Below, one piece after another: positions 28,041 to 36,619 of a DNA stretch of 64,000 nt. The number at the start of each line of letters is the position of its first letter. Position 1 is the first letter of the stretch. The translations under genes were made by a program, and so were the position numbers. Source of the stretch: Nitratireductor thuwali (lineage in GTDB: Bacteria > Pseudomonadota > Alphaproteobacteria > Rhizobiales > Rhizobiaceae); assembly GCF_036621415.1 (NCBI RefSeq), contig NZ_CP030941.1:186001-250000 (forward strand), written 5' to 3'. The notes beneath the pieces were generated by a model, which saw only the letters and a program-made list of their open reading frames with translations, was not told where the DNA came from and did no database searches.

Positions 28041-28820
28041 TCAGACCGTCTCTGCGGTGGCGCAGGCTTCCACCAGCCGCACATTCGCTTCTTCGCAAAC
28101 GGCTCTGAAACGCAAATCGGGGCAGCGGTCGGTGATGAAGGTGTCGACCTGCGAGATATGGCCGATGCGCACCGGCGCGGCGCGGTCGAATTTGGACGAA
28201 TCGGAGACCAGCACCACGTGCCGCGCATTGGCGATGATGGCCTGGGCCACCTTCACCTCGCGAAAATCATAGTCGAACAGCGCGCCGTCCTCGTCGATCG
28301 CCGAAACGCCGATCACCGCATAGTCCACCTTGAACTGCCGGAAGAAATCGACGGCCGCCTCGCCGACGACACCCCCGTCGGACCCGCGGACCACGCCGCC
28401 GGCGATGATGACCTCCAGCGAGGGGTAGACCCGCATCCTGTTGGCAACGTTGATATTATTGGTGATGACCATCAACCCCTGATGGTCGAGGAGCGCATCG
28501 CTGACAGCCTCCGTCGTGGTGCCGATATTGATGAACAGCGATGCCTTGTCGGGGATGAGCTCGGCTGCCGCGCGCCCGATGGCGCGCTTCTCGTCCGCCG
28601 CCAGCTCGCGCCGCGCCTCATACTCCATGTTCTCGATGCCCGACGGCAAAAGCGCACCGCCATGTATGCGGGTCAGCAGGCGCTGGTCGCAAAGATCGTT
28701 CAGATCCTTGCGTATCGTCTGCGGCGTCACGCCGAACAATTCGGCCAGGGTTTCGACCGTGACCCGGCCGTGCTCCTTGGCGAGCTGCAGGATCTGCTCG
28801 TGGCGCGGCAGAAGGAACAT
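28041..28820 (-). CDS. glpR: DeoR-family glycerol regulator GlpR
   Basis: 259 residues: an N-terminal DeoR helix-turn-helix (about 1-55, VETLAELFGVTPQTIRKDLN) and a C-terminal sugar-phosphate-sensing domain with LFINIGTTTEAV, the phosphate-binding loop. DeoR regulators of this branch respond to a phosphorylated intermediate, here probably glycerol 3-phosphate. It is directly upstream of glpD on the same strand, as in rhizobial glp loci. Two candidate operators flank it, one upstream of its own ATG at 28831-28875 and one before glpD, consistent with autoregulation and control of the whole locus. Confidence 0.93.
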   Translation of the reverse strand: MFLLPRHEQILQLAKEHGRVTVETLAELFGVTPQTIRKDLNDLCDQRLLTRIHGGALLPSGIENMEYEARRELAADEKRAIGRAAAELIPDKASLFINIGTTTEAVSDALLDHQGLMVITNNINVANRMRVYPSLEVIIAGGVVRGSDGGVVGEAAVDFFRQFKVDYAVIGVSAIDEDGALFDYDFREVKVAQAIIANARHVVLVSDSSKFDRAAPVRIGHISQVDTFITDRCPDLRFRAVCEEANVRLVEACATAETV

Positions 28821-28830
28821 CGGAGCCTCA

Positions 28831-28875
28831 CTTTCGTTTCCGGCAATTTATAGCAGAAACGAAAGGATGCGAAAG
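28831..28875. promoter_or_regulatory. Candidate GlpR operator: perfect inverted repeat upstream of glpR
   Basis: CTTTCGTTTC at 28831-28840 and its exact reverse complement GAAACGAAAG at 28856-28865 are separated by 15 bp containing an AT-rich core (CAATTTATAG). A third half-site, GCGAAAG, follows at 28869-28875. It begins 10 bp upstream of the glpR ATG. CTTTCGTTT-type half-sites are characteristic of DeoR-family operators. Confidence 0.65.
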
Positions 28876-28905
28876 TGCGTCGGCCGCGGCAGGCTTAACG
28901 AATCC

Positions 28906-29634
28906 TCAGGCGCTGAAGTCCGGCAGGCTGCGGAACGCGTCCTTGAGGGCGCTGGACCAGCCGTCGGAGATCGCCTTGAAATAGGGATCGTCGGCCTCGA
29001 TGCGCCTTTCCAGCGAGACGGCGTAGGTATCGCGCTCGTAGAATATGAGATCGAGCGGCATTCCCACGGAAAGGTTCGACTTCAGCGTCGAATCGAAGGA
29101 GACCAGCAAAAGCTTGACCGTCTCCTCGAAGCTCATCTTCGCGTCGTGCGCGCGCACCAGGATCGGCTTTCCGTATTTGGTCTCGCCGATCTGGAAGAAG
29201 GGCGTGTCGTCACCGGCCTCGATGAAGTTGCCCTCCGGATAGATCAGGAAAAGCCGCGGCTCCATTCCCTTGATCTGCCCGCCAAGGATGAAGGATGCGC
29301 CGAAAGCGTCGGCATTCTGGCCTTCCGGCGCGGTCTGGCGGATGACTTCCTTGACCGTGTCGCCCACCAGCTTGGCCGCCTGATAGAGCGAAGGCACCTC
29401 GAGCATCGTGGCCGAACGCTCCTCGGGCGCCTTGGTGCGCTCGTTGAGCAGGCTCACGACCGCCTGGGTCGTCGCCAGGTTTCCGGCTGACAGCAGCACC
29501 AGAACGCGCTCGCCGGGCCTTGTCCAGCAATGCATCTTCTTGAAGATGGCGACGTCGTCGACCCCGGCATTGGTCCGCGTGTCGGACACGAATACCAGCC
29601 CCCGATCGATCCTGAGCCCAACGCAATAGGTCAT
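28906..29634 (-). CDS. Anbu-type proteasome-like peptidase
   Basis: 242 residues of the Ntn-hydrolase proteasome fold. After Met removal the N-terminus is Thr (TYCVGLRIDRGLVFVSDTRT), the expected nucleophile, followed by the family's SDTRTNAG segment, LVLLSAGNLATTQ and GGQIKGMEPRLFLIYPEGN. Anbu is the bacterial proteasome-like protein that occurs outside actinobacterial proteasome systems. Here it ends a four-gene run with a transglutaminase-like protein, an alpha-E protein and a circularly permuted ATP-grasp enzyme, a conserved neighbourhood noted in comparative studies. Substrates are unknown. The gene order suggests turnover of peptides or proteins modified by the other three. Confidence 0.92.
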   Translation of the reverse strand: MTYCVGLRIDRGLVFVSDTRTNAGVDDVAIFKKMHCWTRPGERVLVLLSAGNLATTQAVVSLLNERTKAPEERSATMLEVPSLYQAAKLVGDTVKEVIRQTAPEGQNADAFGASFILGGQIKGMEPRLFLIYPEGNFIEAGDDTPFFQIGETKYGKPILVRAHDAKMSFEETVKLLLVSFDSTLKSNLSVGMPLDLIFYERDTYAVSLERRIEADDPYFKAISDGWSSALKDAFRSLPDFSA

Positions 29635-29667
29635 TCCGGCGCGATTCCCTGAAAATATCCGCCTGAA

Positions 29668-30462
29668 TTACTGCTCGACCCTGATGTGGACTGCAAGCTG
29701 TTCCTGCGCCTGTCCCAGCCGAATGCCCATTACCGGCATGGCGTCGCGGTAGTCGCGGCCCGTGGCGATGCGCACGTAGCGCTCGTCCGGCGAGATCCCG
29801 TTGGAGCAATCGAAGCCGACCCAGCCGATCTCCGCCACATGGGCCTCGGCCCAGGCGTGGCTCGCCGTCTGCTCGTCGACACCGTCCATGCGCAGATAGC
29901 CGCTCACATAGCGGGCCGGGTAGCCCAGCTTGCGCGCCGCGCCCAGGAAGATGTGCGAATGGTCCTGGCAAACGCCCCGCCCGGCGCAAAGCGCCTCCTC
30001 GCCCGTGGTCGTCGCTTCCGTCGTCCCCGTCTCATAGGCGACGCGCCCGCGTATGAGCAGCATCAGCTGATGAAGCCGGTCGAGGTCCGAGCCCTCCCCG
30101 ATCTCCGTCACCAGCGCTGTGACTTTCTCGCCGGCAGCGCTCAGCGCCGTATCGCGCTCGAAGAGCCACAGGGGCGCGAGCCCCGCGTGCCGGCCCGAAA
30201 CGCCGGCGGTATCCACCGTTTCGACCGTGCCCGAGGCCGTGACCGTGATCGTCTGCGGCGCGCCCTCGATGCTCAGAAGCCGCGTGTCGTTGCCATAACA
30301 ATCGTCGTAGCGCACCTCTTCACGCGCACCCTCGATTGCCAGCGACCACTCCACGACATTCTGGGCGGCATCGCTCTTGGGAAACACCCGCAGCCGCTGC
30401 AAGGCATAGGAAAGCGGCGCGTCGTAGGCGTATTCGGTGCGGTGGGAAATTTTCAGACGCAT
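29668..30462 (-). CDS. Transglutaminase-like cysteine protease family protein
   Basis: 264 residues. An N-terminal beta region (about 1-85, ISHRTEYAYDAPLSYALQRL) matches the bacterial transglutaminase N-terminal domain. The catalytic core has Cys in GRGVCQDHSHIFLGAARKLG, His in TASHAWAEAHV and Asp in GWVGFDCSNG, a complete triad. Proteins of this class are thought to be peptidases or amidases more often than crosslinkers. It starts 6 bp after the alpha-E gene and lies 33 bp before the Anbu gene. Confidence 0.92.
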   Translation of the reverse strand: MRLKISHRTEYAYDAPLSYALQRLRVFPKSDAAQNVVEWSLAIEGAREEVRYDDCYGNDTRLLSIEGAPQTITVTASGTVETVDTAGVSGRHAGLAPLWLFERDTALSAAGEKVTALVTEIGEGSDLDRLHQLMLLIRGRVAYETGTTEATTTGEEALCAGRGVCQDHSHIFLGAARKLGYPARYVSGYLRMDGVDEQTASHAWAEAHVAEIGWVGFDCSNGISPDERYVRIATGRDYRDAMPVMGIRLGQAQEQLAVHIRVEQ

Positions 30463-30468
30463 GGATCG

Positions 30469-31413
30469 TCACTCATAAAAGCGATAGTCCGCCGCGATCT
30501 GGTTTCCCAGTTCGGCGTTATCGCGAATGAACTCGCTCAGGAATTCGTGCAGCCCTTCGTCGAATATATCTCCGACTGTGGCCGTTTTGAGCTTGGAGAG
30601 CGTCGCGCCCGCCCGATCCGCCGACTTGTGCCGGGTTCCGTACTCCTCGGTGAGAAACTCGAGGGAATCGCAGATGCCGCGATAGCAGAAGGCGAGCGAA
30701 CGCGGCATGCGTCGATTGAGGATCAGGTAGTGGGCGATGTTGCCCGGCTGATAATCCCCTTCATAGTTCCAGCGGTACGAACGATGCGCCGAGACCGACC
30801 GCAGGATCAGCTGCCACTGATGATTGTCGAGCGATGACCCCACCCACGTCGCCGACGGGAGCAACACGTAATATTTGACGTCGAGAATGCGCGCCGTGTT
30901 GTCGGCCCGCTCCATGAGCGTTCCGATCTGCGCGAAGTCGAAGATCTCGTTGCGCAGCATGGTGCCCTGGAAAGCCCCCCGGATCAGCGCCGTCTCGCGC
31001 TTGATCGCGTCGAGCACGCTCGGCATGTCGCGCTCGTCGATGGGCCGCGTCAGCATCCGCCGCAGCGCCATCCAGGCCTCGTTGATGCTTTCCCATACCT
31101 CCCGAGTGAGCGATGTGCGGACCATGCGCGCGTTCATCCGCGCCGTCTCCATGGATGCCATCACGCTGGACGAGTTGGACACGTCGCGCAGGAGAAAATC
31201 CGAGACGCTGCGCGCATCATATTCGCCGTAGCTCTGTTCGAAGGCATCGCGCACGCCGGCGCTGGTCATGACCGAGGCCCATTCGTCGGCGGGGGAACTC
31301 GTCTGGGTCAGGGCGAGCCGCTGCCCCGTATCGACAAGCCGGGCCATGTTCTCGGCCCTCTCGATGTACCGGCTCATCCAGTAGAGCCCGTTCGCCGCCC
31401 GCCCCAGAAGCAT
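30469..31413 (-). CDS. Alpha-E domain protein (DUF403)
   Basis: A 314-residue all-helical protein. The start LLGRAANGLYWMSRYIERAE and the C-terminal region SLAFCYRGICDSLEFLTEEY are typical of the alpha-E family. No catalytic motif is visible. It is always linked to circularly permuted ATP-grasp enzymes, and a role as partner or carrier in peptide-bond formation has been proposed on genomic grounds. It lies 42 bp after the ATP-grasp gene and 6 bp before the transglutaminase gene. Confidence 0.9.
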   Translation of the reverse strand: MLLGRAANGLYWMSRYIERAENMARLVDTGQRLALTQTSSPADEWASVMTSAGVRDAFEQSYGEYDARSVSDFLLRDVSNSSSVMASMETARMNARMVRTSLTREVWESINEAWMALRRMLTRPIDERDMPSVLDAIKRETALIRGAFQGTMLRNEIFDFAQIGTLMERADNTARILDVKYYVLLPSATWVGSSLDNHQWQLILRSVSAHRSYRWNYEGDYQPGNIAHYLILNRRMPRSLAFCYRGICDSLEFLTEEYGTRHKSADRAGATLSKLKTATVGDIFDEGLHEFLSEFIRDNAELGNQIAADYRFYE

Positions 31414-31455
31414 CAGCAGCGCCCCCGGTATCGTGCGGCCATCAATTGCTGCGGG

Positions 31456-32865
31456 TCAGTCATCGAGAACCCATGTGTCTTTCGTCCCGCCCCCTTGCGA
31501 TGAATTGACCACCAGCGATCCCTCCTTCAACGCCACCCGCGTCAGCCCGCCGGGCACGATGCGGATACGGTCCGACACCAGCACGAAGGGCCGCAGATCG
31601 ACATGCCGCGGCGCCAGCCCGCCATCGGTCAGGATCGGGCAGGTCGAAAGGGAAAGCGTCGGTTGCGCGATGTAGTTGGCGGGCCTGGCCTTCAGCTTCT
31701 GCGCAAAGGCCTCCCTCTCCTTCTTCGAGGCGGCAGGCCCCACCAGCATGCCGTAGCCGCCCGACCCGTGAACCTCCTTGACCACCAGCTCCTCCAGATG
31801 CTCCAGCACATAGGAAAGGCTGTCCGCTTCCGCGCAGCGCCAGGTCGGCACATTCTGAAGGATGGCCTTGCGGCCCGTATAGAACTCCACGATCTCGGGC
31901 ATGTAGGAATAGATCGCCTTGTCGTCGGCGATTCCGGTGCCGGGCGCGTTGGCAATGGCGATGTTGCCGGCCCGGTAGACATCCATGATGCCGGGCACGC
32001 CCAGCGCCGAATCCGGCCGGAACGTCAGCGGATCGAGAAAATCGTCGTCGACCCGGCGATAAAGCACATCGATGGGTTTGTAGCCCTGGGTCGTGCGCAT
32101 CGCCACGCGCCCGTCGATGACCCTGAGATCCTGTCCCTCCACCAGTTCCACGCCCATCTGGTCGGCAAGGAAGGCATGCTCGAAATAGGCAGAATTGAAG
32201 CTGCCGGGCGTAAGCACGGCGACGGTCGGCTTGCCCTCGCAGCCCTTCGGCCGCACCGCCCCCAGGGACTCGCGCAGCAACTGCGGGTAGTTCTCCACCG
32301 GCAGGACCTTGATCTTCTGAAACAGCTCCGGAAAGAGCTGCATCATCGTCTCCCGGTTCTCCAGCATGTAGGAGACGCCCGAGGGCGTGCGCGCATTGTC
32401 CTCGAGCACGAAGAACTCGTTCTCGTCGGTGCGCACGATATCGACGCCGATAATGTGGGTATAGACGCCGCCCGGCGGCCGCACGCCGATCATTTCCGGG
32501 AGGAAGGCCTCGTTTCCGGCGATGATCTCCTTGGGAATGCGGCCGGCGCGCAATATCTCCTGGCGGTGATAGATATCGTCAAGAAAGGCGTTCAACGCCT
32601 GAACCCGCTGCTCTATCCCCTGCACCAGGCGGCGCCACTCCTTGCCGGAGATGATGCGCGGAACGATGTCGAAGGGAATGAGCCGCTCGGCCGCTTCGGT
32701 GTCGCCATAGACCGCGAAGGTGATGCCGGTGCGCCGGAAAACCCGCTCCGCATCCAGCGATTTCTCGTTGAGACGACCCGCATCCTGCTGGTTGAACCAG
32801 TCCTCGTACGCTTCGTATGGCTGTCTCGCCCGGGCCCCCAGGCGCATCTCGTCGAACGCGGTCAA
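31456..32865 (-). CDS. Circularly permuted ATP-grasp enzyme (DUF404/DUF407)
   Basis: 469 residues. It shows GKEWRRLVQGIEQRVQALNA and the conserved metal/ATP segment GVDIVRTDENEFFVLEDNAR, then a late glycine-rich loop VKEVHGSGGYGMLVGP, the order expected of the circularly permuted ATP-grasp fold. These enzymes are predicted to ligate amino acids or amines to carboxylates. It is the first gene of the Anbu cluster. The start is a TTG at 32865: GGAG lies 6 bp upstream, although inside a hairpin; the next in-frame ATG at 32847 has no ribosome-binding site. Confidence 0.92.
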   Translation of the reverse strand: MTAFDEMRLGARARQPYEAYEDWFNQQDAGRLNEKSLDAERVFRRTGITFAVYGDTEAAERLIPFDIVPRIISGKEWRRLVQGIEQRVQALNAFLDDIYHRQEILRAGRIPKEIIAGNEAFLPEMIGVRPPGGVYTHIIGVDIVRTDENEFFVLEDNARTPSGVSYMLENRETMMQLFPELFQKIKVLPVENYPQLLRESLGAVRPKGCEGKPTVAVLTPGSFNSAYFEHAFLADQMGVELVEGQDLRVIDGRVAMRTTQGYKPIDVLYRRVDDDFLDPLTFRPDSALGVPGIMDVYRAGNIAIANAPGTGIADDKAIYSYMPEIVEFYTGRKAILQNVPTWRCAEADSLSYVLEHLEELVVKEVHGSGGYGMLVGPAASKKEREAFAQKLKARPANYIAQPTLSLSTCPILTDGGLAPRHVDLRPFVLVSDRIRIVPGGLTRVALKEGSLVVNSSQGGGTKDTWVLDD

Positions 32866-32892
32866 GAAATGCTCCTTCTAGAAGGGCATTTC
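32866..32892 (-). promoter_or_regulatory. Hairpin masking the ribosome-binding site of the ATP-grasp gene
   Basis: On the transcript the arms GAAAUGC and GCAUUUC pair (7 bp); after a one-base bulge CCUU pairs with AAGG, closing a CUAG loop. The AAGGAG ribosome-binding site lies in the 3' arm, and the arm ends directly at the UUG start codon. The structure would block initiation unless opened, as in RNA thermometers or regulated leaders. Confidence 0.6.
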
Positions 32893-33013
32893 AACGTCCT
32901 TGCCAGGCAAAAGCAAGCAATTTCTGAGGCTTGCCGTCATCTGCCCAATCCGTGGGCAGCATGGACGCCGCACAGGCAGCGCCAGCCCGGACTTGCCGCA
33001 GCGACGGGCAGAC

Positions 33014-34144
33014 TCACAGGGCCGGCATGTCGCCCCGCACCCATTCCTCGCGAATCTCCCCTGCCCGCTCGGCGAACCGGCCCGCTTCGATCGCCGTACG
33101 GATGTCGGCCATCAGGCCCTGGTAGTAGGCCAGATTGTTCCAGGTGAGCAGCATGCCGCCCAGCGCCTCCCCGGACTTCACCAGATGATGCAGATAGGCG
33201 CGCGAATAGTCCCGCGTCGCCGGGCAATCGCTCTCCTCGTCCAGCGGGCGCGGATCTTCGGCATGGCGCGCATTCTTGAGGTTGATCTTGCCGCGGCGGG
33301 TGAAGGCAAGCCCATGGCGGCCCGCGCGGGTGGGCATCACGCAATCGAACATGTCGACGCCCCGCTCGACCGACCGCAGGATATCGTCCGGCGTTCCGAC
33401 CCCCATCAGATAGCGCGGCTTGTCGGACGGAAGCGCCGGGCATGTGGCCGCCAGCACCTCCAGCATCACCTCCTGCGGCTCGCCCACCGCCAGCCCGCCG
33501 ACGGCATAGCCCTTCAGGTCCATCGCGGCCAGGGCCGATGCGGAGCTCTCGCGCAGCTTCAGGTCGTCGCCGCCCTGGACAATGCCGAACATGGCCTTTC
33601 CGGGCTGGTCGCCGAAGGCCGTCTTGCACCGCTCCGCCCAGCGCAGCGAAAGCTCCATCGCCCGCGCGATCTCCTTTTCGTCCGCCGGCAGCGCCACGCA
33701 CTCGTCGAGCTGCATCTGTATGTCGGAGTCCAGAAGGCCCTGAATTTCGATGGAGCGTTCCGGCGACATGTCGAACACCTGCCCGTCGACATGCGAGCGG
33801 AACGTAACGCCCTTTTCGGTGATCTTGCGCAGCGCCGACAGCGACATCACCTGAAAGCCGCCCGAATCCGTCAGGATCGGATAGGGCCAGCGCGCGAACT
33901 CGTGCAGCCCGCCGAGCCGCGCCACGCGCTCGGCGCCCGGCCGCAGCATCAGATGATAAGTGTTGCCCAGGATGATGTCGCTGCCCAGCGCCCGCACCTG
34001 GTCGAGATACATCGCCTTGACCGTACCGCCGGTGCCGACCGGCATGAAGGCCGGCGTGCGGATGGTCCCGCGCGGCGTGGAAATTTCGCCGCGCCGGGCT
34101 TCCCCGTCCCGCGCCAGAAGATGAAAGGAGAATGCGTCGGTCAC
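33014..34144 (-). CDS. tgt: Queuine/preQ1 tRNA-guanine transglycosylase Tgt (zinc site degenerate)
   Basis: A 376-residue TIM-barrel enzyme that exchanges guanine-34 for preQ1 in GUN-anticodon tRNAs. Active-site segments are present: [13 protein letters not shown] (catalytic Asp), [24 protein letters not shown] and [16 protein letters not shown] (nucleophile Asp). The C-terminal zinc site of E. coli Tgt is largely missing: the CxCxxC segment reads [18 protein letters not shown], and the distal His (TIHNL) is Asn (TWNNL). The start is a GTG at 34144 that overlaps the queA stop, so queA and tgt are translated together. Confidence 0.95.
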   Translation of the reverse strand: MTDAFSFHLLARDGEARRGEISTPRGTIRTPAFMPVGTGGTVKAMYLDQVRALGSDIILGNTYHLMLRPGAERVARLGGLHEFARWPYPILTDSGGFQVMSLSALRKITEKGVTFRSHVDGQVFDMSPERSIEIQGLLDSDIQMQLDECVALPADEKEIARAMELSLRWAERCKTAFGDQPGKAMFGIVQGGDDLKLRESSASALAAMDLKGYAVGGLAVGEPQEVMLEVLAATCPALPSDKPRYLMGVGTPDDILRSVERGVDMFDCVMPTRAGRHGLAFTRRGKINLKNARHAEDPRPLDEESDCPATRDYSRAYLHHLVKSGEALGGMLLTWNNLAYYQGLMADIRTAIEAGRFAERAGEIREEWVRGDMPAL

Positions 34145-35214
34145 GGCTCTGCCCTGAACAGGAGGCTGCCATCGCCATAGGAATAGAAGCGGTAACCGCT
34201 TGCAATGGCATGCGCATAGGCCCGCTTCATGCGCTCAAGCCCGCTGAACGCGGAAACGAGCATGAAAAGGGTCGAGCGCGGAAGGTGAAAATTGGTCATC
34301 AGAATGTCGGCCGTGCGGAACCGGTATCCGGGCGTGATGAAGATGTCGGTCGCCCCCGACCACGGTTTGAGCAGCCCGTCCTCGCCGACCGCGCTTTCCA
34401 TGAGCCGCAGCGAGGTCGTGCCCACCGAAACGATGCGCCCGCCCCGCGCCTTTACGGCGTTCAGCGCTGCGGCCGTGCTTTCGCTCACCACGCCGATCTC
34501 GGCATGCATGCGGTGGTCCTCCGTCTCCTCGGCCTTGACCGGCAGGAATGTCCCCGCCCCCACATGCAGCGTCACGAAGTGCATCTCGATGCCCGCCGCC
34601 TTCAGCGCCTCCAGCAGTTCCGGCGTGAAGTGCAGGCCGGCGGTGGGCGCTGCGACCGCGCCTTCCTCGCGCGCGTAGACGGTCTGATAGTCCTGCTGGT
34701 CGCGCTCGTCTTCGGCCCGCTTGGCGGCAATATAGGGCGGCAAGGGCATGTGACCGGCGGCCATGATCGCCTCGTCGAGAGCCGGCCCCGACAGGTCGAA
34801 CACAAGCAGCGCCTCGCCGCCCTCGCCCTTTTCCGCGACGGTGGCCTCGAGTGCGCCCAGAAGGCAGGCTTCGCCGTCATGGCCGAACCGGATGCGCTCG
34901 CCCACCGCCACGCGCTTTGCCGGCTTGAGGAACGCCCGCCACCGATCCGGCCCGGCCCGCATATGCAGCGTCGCCTCGATCCGCGCCGCAGCCTCGCCGC
35001 GCCGGCGTAGACCGGCAAGGCGCGCCGGGATCACCTTCGTGTCGTTGAAGACGAGCGCATCGCCGGGCCTCAGCAGCGAAGGCAGGTCGCGCACGATCCG
35101 GTCTTCGAGCCGTTCGCCATCGACCACCAGCAGGCGCGCGGAATCGCGCGGGCTGGCCGGCCGCAGCGCGATCCGGTCTTCGGGCAGATCGAAATCGAAT
35201 TGATCAACACGCAT
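34141..35214 (-). CDS. queA: S-adenosylmethionine:tRNA ribosyltransferase-isomerase QueA
   Basis: A 357-residue enzyme that converts preQ1 in tRNA to epoxyqueuosine. Typical motifs are [61 protein letters not shown] and the C-terminal [17 protein letters not shown]. Length is normal. It overlaps tgt by 4 bp and gives the two consecutive steps of queuosine synthesis on tRNA. The 297 bp upstream of it hold two palindromic repeats. Confidence 0.97.
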   Translation of the reverse strand: MRVDQFDFDLPEDRIALRPASPRDSARLLVVDGERLEDRIVRDLPSLLRPGDALVFNDTKVIPARLAGLRRRGEAAARIEATLHMRAGPDRWRAFLKPAKRVAVGERIRFGHDGEACLLGALEATVAEKGEGGEALLVFDLSGPALDEAIMAAGHMPLPPYIAAKRAEDERDQQDYQTVYAREEGAVAAPTAGLHFTPELLEALKAAGIEMHFVTLHVGAGTFLPVKAEETEDHRMHAEIGVVSESTAAALNAVKARGGRIVSVGTTSLRLMESAVGEDGLLKPWSGATDIFITPGYRFRTADILMTNFHLPRSTLFMLVSAFSGLERMKRAYAHAIASGYRFYSYGDGSLLFRAEP

Positions 35215-35370
35215 ATTGGCAGCTCAGGAACGAAAATCGGCACCTTGGCCGTCGTGCCGGCCGAGCGTAGCGGGAGCCGGGCCGATTGAGAAGCGCGGCC
35301 GGCCCCACAGAAGGCGGGGCCGGTGCTGAAATGGCCGCGCTCCACGATGATCCTTCAACCGGTGCCGGTT

Positions 35371-35410
35371 AGAGCGCCGTGCGTCCATTCGGACGCACAA
35401 AGGACGCTCT
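35371..35410. repeat. Palindromic intergenic repeat (AGAGCG...CGCTCT type)
   Basis: A 40 bp element between queA and the cyclophilin gene. Inner arms GTGCGTCC and GGACGCAC with an ATTC loop are perfect, and flanking AGAGCG / CGCTCT also pair. I recall similar elements dispersed in Phyllobacteriaceae intergenic DNA. Confidence 0.75.
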
Positions 35411-35430
35411 AACCTCCTGAATCTACACAT

Positions 35431-35470
35431 CGTGCTTTTCGAAAATCGATTCCGATTTTCGGGCCGATGC
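35431..35470. repeat. Second palindromic element adjoining the first
   Basis: CGAAAATCG and CGATTTTCG form a perfect 9 bp stem (35440-35448 and 35453-35461 region) inside GCTTTTCG...GGGCCGATGC flanks. Such sequences often follow the AGAGCG-type element, making a mosaic repeat. The rest of the 35215-35511 gap shows no gene. Confidence 0.7.
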
Positions 35471-35511
35471 TGTAGGCTCTCGGGCCTCCGGAATGAGGAC
35501 GGTTGGGTGCC

Positions 35512-35988
35512 TCAGGCCACGTCCGCCGCGACCCGCATCGAAACGATGGAATCGGGATTCTGCACCGGCTCGCCGCGCTTGATCTGGTCGATATTGTCCA
35601 TGCCCTCGATCACCTGGCCCCAGGCCGAATACTGGCGGTCGAGCCAGGGGGCGCGGTCGAAGCAGATGAAGAACTGCGAATTCGCCGAGTTCGGGTTCTG
35701 CGAGCGCGCCATTGAGCAGGTGCCACGCTGATGCTGCGTGTTGGAGAACTCGGCCTTCAGGTCCGGCTTGTCCGAGCCGCCCGTGCCGGTGCCCGTCGGA
35801 TCGCCCGTCTGTGCCATGAAGCCATCGATCACCCGGTGGAAGACGATGCCGTCGTAGAAGCCGTCGCGCGACAGTTCCTTGATGCGGGCCACATGGCCCG
35901 GCGCGACATCCGGCAGAAGCTGGATGACCACCTTCCCCTTCGTCGTTTCCATGATGATGGTGTTTTCGGGATCCTTGATCTCGGCCAT
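35512..35988 (-). CDS. ppiB: Cytoplasmic peptidyl-prolyl cis-trans isomerase (cyclophilin)
   Basis: A 158-residue cyclophilin without a signal peptide. Family motifs are FYDGIVFHRVIDGFMAQTGD (catalytic Arg in FHR), MARSQNPNSANSQFFICF and YSAWGQVIEGMDNIDQIKRG. It isomerises Xaa-Pro bonds during folding. The start at 35988 is just after the preceding cyclophilin gene (22 bp), and the two are close relatives. They look like an ancient duplication split by location, cytoplasmic versus exported. Confidence 0.94.
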   Translation of the reverse strand: MAEIKDPENTIIMETTKGKVVIQLLPDVAPGHVARIKELSRDGFYDGIVFHRVIDGFMAQTGDPTGTGTGGSDKPDLKAEFSNTQHQRGTCSMARSQNPNSANSQFFICFDRAPWLDRQYSAWGQVIEGMDNIDQIKRGEPVQNPDSIVSMRVAADVA

Positions 35989-36010
35989 GACGCGTCCTTT
36001 CTGATTGGTC

Positions 36011-36595
36011 TTATTGGTCGGCGGCGATTTTTGCGCTGACGATGCGGTCCGGGTTGTCGACCGAGCCGTTATTGGCCTGATCGCCCTTCTTGATGTTGTC
36101 GACATGTTCCATGCCGCTCTCCACCTGCCCGACGACCGTATACTGTCCGTTGAGGAACGGGCCTTCGGCAAACATGATGAAGAACTGGGAATTGGCCGAA
36201 TTGGGATCCTGAGCCCGCGCCATGCCCACCGTGCCGCGCTCGAACGGCACGTCGGAAAACTCGGCGGGCACATTGGGCAGGTCGGAGCCGCCGGTGCCGG
36301 CGCGGGCGGCCACATAGCCGTCCTCCATGTCGCCGAACTGGACGTCGCCGGTCTGCGCCATGAAGCCGTCGATCACCCGGTGAAAGGCGACATTGTCATA
36401 TTCGCCGGCGCGCGCCAGCTTCTTGATCTGCTCGACATGCTTGGGCGCAAGGCCGGGCCGCAGCGCGATCTGCACCTCGCCGTCCTTCAGCTCCAGGATG
36501 AGCGTGTTTTCCGGCTCGGCCGCCCCTGCCGCGAAAGCCGAGGCGAACAGGCCCGCCGCGACGCACAACGGCGCAATGAATTTCGTGAACTGCAT
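36011..36595 (-). CDS. ppiA: Exported peptidyl-prolyl cis-trans isomerase (cyclophilin)
   Basis: A 194-residue cyclophilin with a signal peptide (FTKFIAPLCVAAGLFASAFA, cleavage near AGAAEP). The domain shows YDNVAFHRVIDGFMAQTGD, MARAQDPNSANSQFFIMF and YTVVGQVESGMEHVDNIKKG. It would act in the periplasm on exported proteins. It precedes the cytoplasmic cyclophilin gene by 22 bp and follows coaD by 24 bp, so coaD, both cyclophilins and possibly queA-tgt run in one direction. Confidence 0.92.
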   Translation of the reverse strand: MQFTKFIAPLCVAAGLFASAFAAGAAEPENTLILELKDGEVQIALRPGLAPKHVEQIKKLARAGEYDNVAFHRVIDGFMAQTGDVQFGDMEDGYVAARAGTGGSDLPNVPAEFSDVPFERGTVGMARAQDPNSANSQFFIMFAEGPFLNGQYTVVGQVESGMEHVDNIKKGDQANNGSVDNPDRIVSAKIAADQ

Positions 36596-36619
36596 TGAAG
36601 ATCTCCCGAATGCTTTCGA

